Shown here: positions 48,901 to 59,046 of the stretch, one piece after another
Numbering within the stretch: the first letter of the stretch is position 1
Layout: each line of letters begins with the position of its first letter
Made by a program: the position numbers and the translations under genes
From: Rhyacichthys aspro
Taxonomy: Eukaryota; Chordata; Actinopteri; Gobiiformes; Rhyacichthyidae
NCBI GenBank assembly: GCA_036850595.1
Contig: CM072156.1
Coordinates: 12,472,326-12,536,325 of the forward strand
Direction of reading: 5' to 3'
DNA: 64,000 bases
Notes under the pieces: generated by a model
Told to the model about the DNA's origin: nothing
Databases searched by the model: none
The model's input: the letters and a program-made list of their open reading frames with translations, nothing else

Positions 48901-51900
48901 TAGCAAAATATGTATTGTTTTTCTAATGTCTTCTTGATTAACATGTATAGAACTCCATAACTTGTGTGTCTGTGTGTGTTGCTGAAAAATTCCCCCTGAG
49001 TGCAATAATTTCAGTCAGTGCTTGAAGTGGAGTAATGGCTTTATGCACCTGAGGCCACCATTTTGGGGCTTTTCCAGACCACCCCCAGACCTCTAATGCA
49101 AGCTGTTTTGTTGCCTGCTGCCTACCTTTTGTTGGGTTTGGTATAGAATATTTTTTAATTTTTTAAACATCATTGTTTTATTGTGTTGTATGAAATATTT
49201 GTATGAAATGAGGCTGTAAAGTGGGTATTTTCTAAAAGTTTTATATGGAGGCATGAACCACACAATATATAAAATATGATAAATAGCTCATTACTTCAAC
49301 ATAACGTAACACAACTTCTTTCTTCCCTTCCACCTTCACTGCCACCATTAAAGCGAAACGTTTACATGAAGCATACATTCTAGTCAGTCATATGAAAGTC
49401 CTAGGCTTTGTGTACACATCCACCACCCCAACCAGGTGACTGAGTAACATGGAAAATGATGAATGAAAATATTTTCCGTAGATTGTTCACTTTTAGGCTG
49501 TAAATGGTTATATTGTGTGTATTCTGGACAATACAGACACAATGGCGATAGATACTGATCTTGCACTCCATTTAAACAATCCCATTTTAATTGCAGTAAT
49601 TGTGTTTTATAGAAGCCACAGTTCAGGATAGTAAATACTCACCCTTGTAAGATCACTGTGTAAAACACCATTGCCTTTTGACGGCAGTACTTCCAGTTTT
49701 ATTTTAATCACTCTTTTGATTCCTCGGTGGCCCTGTGGCTTATATTGTACATGACTAAAAGTTTCACCTCAGAGCCCAAGTCCTTGAAGAAGTCCCAAGT
49801 TGCTGCAAAGCCTGTGAACCCTGCAGGCCTGGACTGAGTGCATTATTGCTGGCCCCAGCCCATGATGAGGAGAAGTATTGATCTTATCCTGAGACCGAAG
49901 CCCTCAGTGCACCTCTGCAGGGCTTAGAGTGAGCTGAGGCAGGATGCACAGTAATGAGAGCGATAGTGGCAAGAATAAGGGGCCATGTCTTTGCTAACAA
50001 CAATAGAGACCTTTACGCTACAGAAAAGGCAGATTCCAGCAGGGCATGTGTTTTTCTGTTTATATTTAACCCCTCTCTGCGATATACTCTGTTCTTTTGT
50101 TTCTTTGAATCCCCCAAGCCATGGCGCCTTGATGGTCTTATCTGGAATTTCAGACTCCAGTGGGAATATATCTCAGCGCAGACTGTCTGAAAAGTAAATT
50201 CGGTTTACTCCCTGTATGAAGCCAGTGAAGCTACGGTGATGGTCTTAAACGATTAAAACATCTCTCAGAGGAAAGTGGTTTGAGCGTAGCCAGACCGTAC
50301 CACGAGCTGGGAAGAAGCAGCCCAGTCCTTGTGAGGGCCTCGGTCGGTGCCTTTTTTGTGGCAAGTTGGTTTTCTCAACAGGGGCTCAAGAGAGAGGACG
50401 TCTGTGTTTGCACGCCTGTAAGGTTATTATAACGTTGAGTGAAGCCTTTAACCACACAGTGACCAGCTCAACCACTCCATGTAGATTATGGCTGTTGACT
50501 GTCTGCCATAGCTGCTGGAGGTTGTCGTTGAGTATGCTGAAGTCTTACATTACGTTAAGTGCTGTTGGAAAGGGGGATGGAGATTAAAATGTCTGATTTA
50601 TTTCTACCAGGAGATTGAACGGACATTTCCTGATATGGTGTTTACATTTAATATGGAGCGAAAGGGAAATTAATCTGGCAAAATAAGTAAGTGTTTTTTC
50701 TGAACTACCCAGAAGTGAAAGAGGTTGAAACTGAGGGATGATGAAGGAGTTTTAAAACTTTTGGGTAATATAATGCAAGTCCATATATCAGCAGCGTCTT
50801 CACCCCAGATTAAAGCTAACAATCACAATATTCTTTTCTTGTAATAACAATGAAAATCAAACTCTGTTGGTTCTTCATTCACCCAGCCTTTTCTAGCATT
50901 AGATATGAGATGATACAGGTGATTCAGAGAGATATTTTATGTTGGCTCTGGCAAAGCCTTTTCAGTTTTAACCTCTTAAAAGGAAACACTGAAATTGCGC
51001 TACTTTATGTCCAAAGGAAAAGAAAGCTGTCAAAGCCACAAAGGGTTAAAAAAGACCACCCTCAGCTTTCGACTGACTTCACAGGGCTACCTCTCATCTT
51101 TTAATGTCCCTACACGTAGAACCTCCATCTCTCTGGATGTGGCCCAGCTAAAAGCTATCAGCTCAGTCAGTGACCATCATGTGTTATCAATGAGCAGCTC
51201 ATCTGTTTGAAGTGGTGCTTTCCCAATCGTCTCCTTCCCTTCTGGGGCCTTTTAATCCCAGTCTACATTCCTGCACACTCTTATTTTTCTCTCCTTTGTA
51301 CACATCTTTATAGAGCCGTCTGTGAACAGTAGGCTGTGTGTGTGACTCTCTGGGCCCACACTGCTTGTCTGTTCTGCTCTTCCAGAGATGCTTAGCATTT
51401 CAGTCCTCTCTAAACATCCCTTCTATCTTTCTGCTTTGCCTTCCCTGAGGCCAAAGCAAGCTTATTCCCTCTAGCTATTACATCCAATTAGGATGAGTGA
51501 GAGTTTCACCCCTCCTCCAGCTCCACAATAACAATGCGGGATACAGTGCAATGAGTCAGGGGTTTCTCTTCTACTCTTTGATGTGAACAAATTACACCTC
51601 AGATACACAATTGGCAAGGAAACAAAGTTTCACTTTACTCTTTCAAGTTTTGATCCTTTGTCATTTGAGAAACAACAAGATACCCAATGGAATAACTTGG
51701 TGTGGACTGATGTTGCCTTTAATTTGCACTTTTATATTTTAAAACAGTGCCTCTGATTGCTGTGAGAATTGTAACTGTTGTTAAATTATGCTTATACAGT
51801 CCTCTCAGCTTTTCTCATTGGCTCAATCAGCTGCTCTGGTAGTCTTCCTGCTGGTCACCCAAATTTATTGTGCACTTTATTCCACATTTTTCTTTTCCCA

Positions 51901-52784
51901 AAAGATATGTATGAGACCAATTTTTGCGTGTACAATTCTACATCCTTCAGAAGCCCTTCACTTGAATGAGGTGGAAAGCAGCCATTTTCTGTATGACCTT
52001 TGAAGCACCTTTTGTCTGAAAAATGCATGGGCCACAAGAGCCAAGGTCAGCCAATCTGTTTTCAAAAGAAGAAAGTAAAGATGTTGGGACATACTGGTCC
52101 CTTTTCAGTTTGATATGAAATTGTTGCATGTACAGTGGTACAATGTTGTATTTAGAAACAAATGTAAATGTACAGTTGAACCAACAGTCCAAATGTCAAA
52201 TCTCTTGAGAGCTGAAGCACTGGTAACCTGTCCTGTTTCTGTGCAGATACAGATTTTAAACCTAAAGTACATTTGAAATGACTATAAATACTTTTAAAAC
52301 AGCTTTAAAGTACAATGGTGTGATGTATGTTATGGACTCAGTATGGAATTGTGGTACTATGCAGCATATTGCTAAGCAGACTTTGTAAATTTAGAGCAGT
52401 AGAAACAGTGTTTTTGCATTCAAATACCTTGCATTAATCTGGTGATAAAAACATCTGCAATTCTCCTCATTTAATGCTTAAAGTACATTCGGGCAGAGCA
52501 TCTTACTTTCTTAAAAGGAACATGTGCTTCGCTGCCACACCACTGCTAACGGCCTTTTTGCCATCTGGTGGTTGCTGTTTTTCATCTTGGAATAATCATT
52601 GGAATAGTCATTGTTACTTTGTGATAATACTATACAATTTTTATTTGTATTATTTTCCCTCGAGAAAAAATGGCATAAATTATACTGCAGCTTCAACAAT
52701 TTAGTCCAGGGACATGTCAGATATTCAGTCTGCCTGGTCTGCTTCTGTATTCTACAGGTATAGTCTTCGATTGGATGTGCAATC

Positions 52785-52800
52785 AATTCAATTCAATTCA
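52785..52800. repeat. Short (AATTC)n repeat
   Basis: About three units of AATTC in tandem, preceded by a diverged AATC unit. A short simple repeat without visible function. Confidence 0.8.
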
Positions 52801-54907
52801 CCATTGAGAACATATATTACTTTCTGACTCTTGGTTTTGCCCACTGACACCTATAGCAGACTTTCAAAAACATATTGATTGTGTGTCGAAAACACAGTAT
52901 GAATCAGGCCTTGGGTATGTCTGCACTCGATATTGACAGCATCACAAAACACTTCCCTGTAGATAGTCTTGACCATGTTTTTTCTTTGTTATGCTTGGAG
53001 AAGCAACTAGATTGTCTATTTGAGAGAACATCCCATTCACGAGCAATCACAAACATCCTTCAGTCTGGGATATTATGGATTTTAAACCATTTTATGGCCT
53101 TATTTATTAATATTCCAGTGTAGCAAAATGCACCTAGGATTACAAGTTTAAGGAAACACATCTTAACGGTGAATAGATGGCATATTTGGTAAACCATGTA
53201 TCGAAAAGACTAACATTAATGGACTACAGCCTATACCCTGTGCTGACAGTAAATGAGAATGGATGGTTTATTTGCTTATGAAATGATCGTGTTTATACAG
53301 CTCCATGATATAATGGCTAGTGCTACTTCTCCCTCACCATTAGCTGAAAGAACATCAACAATCCGGCTTTAATTATTGTTGGTATTGTGTGTTTGTGTGA
53401 GTCATTTCATTTCAGAGTTACGTTCACAGCCACCGCCTCTGCCGAGATGATTTCATGTTAATGAGCACTGATTCCACGGAACAAACACTTCTAAGGGTGA
53501 TGTTATGTGGGAGATATGTGCAGCGAGCATCTGCGGGGGGTTACAAAGTAAGCATTTGTGTGTTTGTTGTGAAGGTATGTAGGTGGTGAAGGAAAGAGGA
53601 TGTGAGCACAAGAAGACCACTGATTTCCATAGGCAACACTTGCAATTAAACAAAAAACTACTGTATTTGTTAAATTCCACCAGTTAATCTCAGTTGTGCT
53701 TTGATTTTTTTGGTGGACTCATTGACATTATTTATTAGGACTGACCATTTAATGTCACAGAGTGGAAAAGGTTCACTGTTTAAAAGCCTCTATGCACACT
53801 TTAATAGTCCACTTTTATGCTAGAATATGTGTTCAAAATGATTTGCACTCTGATTTGTTTCAAGCGCTAATTAAATGAAGCCTGAAAGCGAATGAATGCA
53901 GCCATTGTGCTCATAACCTCTTGTCAAATGTTAAAAATAGGAACATAAAGACTCCAACAAAAACTTTTGCCTCTTGAGATTTATGATAAGGCCATTGACA
54001 GACATAAACAGGATTTGTCAGAGCCAGCAAATGGTGTCTGTTCTGCCTGTGCTTGCACTGACAGCCGGCTGTCACTCTCAATGCTACACTGTTAAATGGG
54101 AGCACAATCCATTACATCAATTGTTTTATTTTTACTTTACTCTGTCAACAGCTAACTAGTCATAAAAGTAAGAGTGAGGGGCTTTACAAAGTTTTAATGT
54201 GGACCAGAGTTACCTTTTACTTTACAGAAGGAATATTTTTTTGAATTTAGTAATAATAATCTGCTAAAATGTTTTATAGACAAACACACATAATTAACCT
54301 GTAGTTAACTCAGTCCAGGCATTATTTGTTGCACTGTAGTCCTTGATATGTTAATGTAGGGGGTAATTACTTCTTCATCCCCACCTACCTGTCATTGAAC
54401 AGGCTGTTATAATAAATATCTCAACATTAAAATGGGTTTCTCATAACCTTTTGAGTGTAAAATTCATCTAACAGGTTAATGCCATTAAACACAACATTAT
54501 AAAACAAAGCTGGCTCCCACAACTGCGCGATAATGGACTGCTATCATAATTACACTTACTGCAATCATCTCAGTGACCCGTCACCCAGACTAATGCTGAT
54601 ACATCAAAACAACACTTACCAAAGATTTCTCGGCCTTAAGGTTAAATGCTAATGCTTGGCATATCACATTGAAGGATGCTGTTATTACCAATGCCAAGTC
54701 ATCAAGAGTTTCCATCCCACAATGCACAAAGTTTAGTTTGCTAAACTACTGATGTTTTGTACTGATGCTGTTTATTTAGTACTTGGCATCCTCTGTATAT
54801 TTTATAATTATATGTATTTCTTTAAAAAAAAAATTATTTAACCTTTTTTCCCCATAAAAGTCACACTGAGATTGCAAAACTCTTTTGTAGTTGCAGTATA
54901 TGTCTTT

Positions 54908-55036
54908 TGGTGGTAGGAAAAATTGAAGCACCCAGAGAAAACCAATGCAGATACGGGACAACATGCAAACTCCACACAGAATAGCCATGTCCTGACTGGG
55001 GATCGAACCCAGGAGTGCTAACCACTCTTCCTCCAT
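54908..55036. mobile_element. LINE 3'-end type repeat (ACATGCAAACTCCACACAGA)
   Basis: The segment contains CACCCAGAGAAAACCAATGC, GGACAACATGCAAACTCCAC followed by ACAGAA, then GGGGATCGAACCCAGGAGTG and CTAACCACT. This is a decayed copy of one of the commonest teleost repeats (GTACCCGGAGAAAACCCACGCAG..GAACATGCAAACTCCACACAGAAAGG..GGATTTGAACCCAGGA..GCTAACCACTG). It accounts for part of the minus-strand frame at 54,776-55,075, which is therefore not a gene. The assignment to a particular LINE family is uncertain. Confidence 0.8.
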
Positions 55037-57425
55037 CCTGTCAGTTAAAATATTATGTTTTGGAGAGTCAAACACTTCAATGAAAATCTATTTAACAATT
55101 CAAGTCATAACATTACTTCACAAATATCTGGTGCATTAGAATAAAGAGACGGACACGCTCTACCAGATAAAGCCGAGCAGAGACTGGAGTAGGCCAGAGA
55201 AGCTTTCACTTCTGACATACACCCATAAGTGTATATAGTGTACATAGCCCAACTTTCTCACATCCTGATTCCTTCTGCATCTACAGTGGTTTTCTCAATG
55301 CCCAACACGGCTTATAGTTGGATGATTTAAAGTGAAGCCAGATGCTTCTAGGTCAGAGTTATGATTAGTATTATTGCTCCTCCGGTTGCTTCAGTAGCTC
55401 ACACAGAGACACCCATCTTCTTCTATGGTAACATCCAGGTGAACTCAGTCGCTTCTCTTCTTATATTTCATTCTTTACTTCCTACTTTGACAAGTTGCTA
55501 GCTGTCTGGTAGCTTCAGTGTGACTGTTTCTTACTTCTTCTTTTTTTCTGGCAAATCCAATATACTGTATACTGTATATTGCATCTTTCAATAAGATTGT
55601 TTCAAAAGGCATGCACTCTCAGTTAAACCCTTACTGTTACATGGCGGGAACATACTGTTTATATTCAAAGTGAGCCTTCTCTCTCATTCAGTATGTGTGT
55701 CTTATAGTTCTGGCTCTTGTAGGTCCCGTGCTCCTAGCCCACGGACGCACTATCTGGGCTGAACACCTTGAGGTCGTATCAGCCCGGTGCTGGACAGGCT
55801 GACTGCATCCCATTTAGATTATGGATGGATGGTTATTACTTCCTCCAGGCTGTCAGTCAGATTAAACCAATATGTCCCTGGATGGAGGCTTATCATGCTA
55901 CAGAGAGGACCTTCTCCTTGGAACGAGGCGGGGCCATTAAAATAAGTCATCTCCACAACACTTTTACAAATTTATTAGCACAGTCTCAAGATGTCTCGAG
56001 GAATTGTTGCATTAAAGGAAACAACGTGCATGCAAATCCTCTACAATAGTATTCGCACCGGGCGTAGTTTTATGATAGACTCTAAACTGAGGAAGTGGCT
56101 TACTGTGTTTGATTAACTGTTCTGTATGAGAGTCAAGCTAAAGCTGTGAATCACACACGTTTTTGTATTCATTACAAAAGTGTTTATGGTCCCAGTGTCT
56201 CCAACTGGAAATACTTAGATTTTAGAGCCGCTTAGAGCAGTACAAGTGATGCCACATCTGATCCTAAAACTGATGACTGGTATAATTCACTTTACCACAT
56301 TAGCATTCATGCAGTTTTACGATCATCAGCTAAAGAAATGTTGTATAATTGAATAATGTTTGTACTAGCTTCAGCAACTCAAGAGTGGGTGGGAAAAAAC
56401 AAACTCTTTTATCTCTGTCCTCTGTGTTTGTGTGGGGGTTTGCTGTCTGCACTTGGAGCCTTTTTCTTTTCTGTTTTCCTTTATTGTATGTGTAAATGTG
56501 TATGGAGCCTGTTTAGTATGTGTCTGTGGTTTGCCTGTGTGCTTCTCTTGACCCCTATGGTTAGGGAAGTAGAGGAGAAGAAAACCACACTATAACCAAA
56601 GTGTGGAATGTGCTTGTTTTTTTGTTTTTTTGGGAAGGATTATGGTTGTCTTTGTGCATGGGAAATCACAACACTTGCAGCTGCTTAATGCTTTGTTTCA
56701 CTTCCAAATAATAAACTCAGAGTTTCTTTTGAATTTGAGATAGAGATGTTGTTTTGATGCATGAGCAAAAATGAAGCATCTTTAAATTAGGCACGGAATA
56801 ACATGTCATACACAATGGTAGTGATATGTGACCCTTACTGTCCCAAGAGAACTTTGTATGTTTCGGTTTTATGCATCTTGAAAAGTTCTCTGGTGATGTC
56901 CGACAATCCTTAAGAGTAACTCCAAGTTGAAATATTTTCTTTTTTAGCACTACGCACACTCTTTCTTATCTACAGTCTCTCTTTTATAAAGGCTCTTACT
57001 TTTTGCATTAGTAGTAAATCAGTGTCTATTGTAAAGCACTTCTAAATGTCCAGTATTATTGAGTAACATGTGTACTTCGTGGGGTTTTTTTTCGGTTTTG
57101 ATTAGAAGATTTGGATGAATTTGCTGTGACATAACTTGCTTTTGGCCCATAACTGCTGACCTGTCTGGCTCATGATGTATTCAGGCCCTAATTCTCTCCA
57201 TATGCTAATGCTTAATTAGTATTCAAAAGTGCTCTTGAAAAACATGTACACGACATTGAATCATTCTTTAATTAAGCTTGCATCTCATTTGTAGGTTGTA
57301 TCATTAGCGTTGAGAAATAACGAACATGCATTTTTAATCTGCTCTCAGAACTCATTTGAAGTTGGAAAGTGTGGCGTTTCAATCCGGTCCACGCTGAGAC
57401 CGTTGTAAGTTGGGACAAGTTATGG

Positions 57426-57902
57426 CACACATGTCAAATTCAAGGCCTGGGGGCCAAATGCACCCCTTTACAATGTTTTATGTGGCACTTCAAGACTTTT
57501 AGAAGGTGATATTTTTTCACTCGGTTTTATTTATTCAATTTGAGCATGTTTTAGATGGATTTGATTTTTGCTACAAAGATAAGTAACTAAAACCTGTTTA
57601 AATCTGTCTAAAACCTGTCCAGATCCATCTAAAACCTGTTCAAATTCAACCAAAACATGTTGAAATCCATCTAAAATCTGTTGAAATCTGACTAAAATCT
57701 ATTGAAATCCAACTAAAACCAGTTTCCATAAAAAAGGAAGGAGGAAATTATTGTGTATGTGATAACTTTTGTAAGACTCAAATGAAGATGAAATCTCACA
57801 TTCAAAATTTAGTGAAAGCTTCCACATGTCACCATCTTTGGACCCTGAAAAGATTCTTATTAACTTTCGCAGCCCCTCACCACTTTGAGTTTGACACCAC
57901 TG
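57426..57902. mobile_element. hAT-type non-autonomous DNA transposon, 477 bp, with target-site duplication
   Basis: The left end reads CACACATGTCAAATTCAAGG and the right end, reverse complemented, reads CAGTGGTGTCAAACTCAAAG. They match at 13 of the first 18 positions and resemble the hAT-family terminal repeat CAGGGGTGTCAAACTCA. The left end continues into CCTGGGGGCCAAATGCA, another familiar part of these elements. Directly outside the ends are AGTTATGG (57,418-57,425) and AGTTATAG (57,903-57,910), an 8-bp target duplication with one mismatch, which is the length expected for hAT. There is no transposase frame. The centre holds an array of 21-bp units. The copy is moderately old and probably immobile. 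Confidence 0.85.
57589..57714. repeat. 21-bp minisatellite, six copies, inside the hAT-like element
   Basis: Six head-to-tail units of exactly 21 bp follow each other, each beginning AAAACCTG, AAAACATG or AAAATCT and ending with an AATCCATCT-like word. A partial further unit starts at 57,715. About 20-45 bp to the left, CATGTTTTAGATGGATTTGA at 57,545-57,564 is an inverted partial copy of the same unit. The period is a multiple of three, but stop codons in the frames I read argue against coding. Confidence 0.9.
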
Positions 57903-58074
57903 AGTTATAGGAACATCCTTAATCATGAGTTTAGTCAAAAGTGGAGTTCGCTGATTTCTATGCCTCCCATGTTCTGTTTCCATGTCCAGCTTGGCACATT
58001 TTCTTGAAGGCATGATGGAGATAGAGCACAGCCCTAATGGTGGCAGACAGGCTAGATCTCAGCTGTAGACTTGG

Positions 58075-58170
58075 CTTGAGAACCAGGGAATGTGTGCCAC
58101 GAGGGCTAATCCTGCACTGGTCCAGAATTATGAGCACACATTAGTGCACTGACCAGGGCGCTCTACCAAT
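58075..58170 (-). mobile_element. Possible tRNA-derived SINE head, reverse orientation
   Basis: Read on the - strand the right end gives CCATTGGTAGAGCGCCCTGG, a box A-like sequence. About 70 bases further GGTTCTCAAGCC resembles a box B with a small insertion. The spacing is longer than in a normal tRNA, so the copy is either rearranged or the match is by chance. Confidence 0.4.
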
Positions 58171-58425
58171 GGGGGGATGGGCTGTGTGCTGCAGTCGGTG
58201 CCAGCAAACACGTCGGCTACTGTGGGGTATTATGTCCCGGTGGGATGTTGGGCCCTACAGGTAGCAGGTGTGTCTGGCTCTACTTCCAGTTCCGCGGATG
58301 GCATGTCAACGTCACGGTCACCGTTAATAATGTTGAATCAGCGTTCTCTTGTGCAGCTGCAGCACTGAACACATTGACATAGTTGCGATAAAGCTAATGC
58401 ATTTCCCCTTCTTCTCTCTCAACAG

Positions 58426-58455
58426 CAGCAGATGGTGAGGAACCAACTTCAGCAG
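58426..58455 (+). CDS. Candidate 30-nt in-frame microexon after the signal-peptide exon
   Basis: A very strong acceptor (CTAAT branch-like word, then CCCCTTCTTCTCTCTCAACAG) is followed 30 nt later by a good donor, AGCAG/GTGGGA. Joined to the last base of exon 1 in phase 1, it encodes AADGEEPTSA with no stop and ends again in phase 1, so it can be included or skipped without changing the frame. The short acidic, proline- and serine-containing segment would sit just after the signal peptide. Mammalian TGFBR2 has an optional in-frame exon at the same junction, which fits the tentative gene assignment, although the peptide itself is not similar. Three tandem AG acceptors and an internal GTGAGG donor could give variants. 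Without transcript data it remains a prediction. Confidence 0.5.
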
Positions 58456-58914
58456 GTGGGATTTTCATTTTTTTTTTTCTTTTTCCCCTTGCTAACATTA
58501 TTCCCATTCATTTAAGTATGTCAATGCATGCGTGTGTAGAGAGAGAGAGATTGAGCAGCTTAATTTTCTCCCTCTTGGCCAGGCACTTTCCTTCTTTCAT
58601 TACCACACGCTGTAATTCTGGTATCGACTCGCTGATCATGCCTGGTCAGCAACACTTATCATTATATCATTTAGTAGTTCTCTTCGTACGCCAGCACTAT
58701 TCTCATGTCGCTCTGCAGTGCACCTCAGGTATAATACGACTCTATTGTCTGAATAAATTAGCTTTCCTGCAGAGATTGAAGTCTTTCGAGTATTAGAGCA
58801 TGTTTGTGCGGATGTATGTGATTGCAGTCTTTTTCCAACTTAAACGGTCAGTGCTTTCGTGCGTCCTGTCATTAAAGGTGCTTTGCTGTGTGTATCATTC
58901 ACTCACATTGTCAC

Positions 58915-59046
58915 CACTAGGAGCAATTTCATGTTTTATTGTCTTGCCCAAGGATACCTCGGCAATGCAGACAGCAAAACAACGGATCTGTCTGCCGACC
59001 TTGTAGCCAGTAGAGAACCAATCTACCTTCTGTGCCACCAACTGAG
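58915..59046 (-). mobile_element. tRNA-derived SINE, reverse orientation
   Basis: On the + strand the segment reads TTTATTGTCTTGCCCAAGGA followed by TACCTCGGCAATGCAGAC, then CTGCCGACCTTGTAGCCAGT and CTACCTTCTGTGCCACCAAC. This corresponds to the reverse complement of a very common fish SINE (GGCTGTGGCTCAGGAGGTAG..AGAAGGTCGGCGGTTCGATCC..AAGTGTCCTTGGGCAAGAC). Box A, box B surroundings and the TTGGGCAAGAC end are all recognisable, although box B has decayed. It explains the open frames at 58,800-59,050. Confidence 0.75.

Larger units (their letters stand above)
40433..58425 (+). other. Large first intron, about 18 kb
   Basis: The interval from the GTGAGT donor at 40,433 to the pyrimidine-rich acceptor ending at 58,425 would be the first intron. 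It has no further exon I could support. Known contents are a TG microsatellite at 42,939-42,954, an A/G-rich run at about 43,252-43,270, an A run at 45,475-45,488, an AATTC pentanucleotide repeat at 52,785-52,800, a LINE 3'-type repeat at 54,908-55,036, a hAT-like element at 57,426-57,902 and a SINE-like head at 58,075-58,170. Long first introns with regulatory elements are usual for vertebrate receptor genes. The open frame at 41,050-41,493 on the - strand has no recognisable domain. Confidence 0.5.

Noticed and set aside
49720..49830. GGTGGCCCTGTGGCTTATAT resembling a SINE head
   Set aside because: The match is short, box B is not recognisable, and the following sequence does not resemble a known SINE body.
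54776..55075. 99-codon - strand frame
   Set aside because: Most of it lies in a common teleost interspersed repeat.
58456..58520. Further short exon after CTTGCTAACATT..TTCATTTAAG
   Set aside because: Although a branch-point-like and an acceptor-like word are present, the frame continued from the microexon hits a TAG after a few codons, and no donor was seen.
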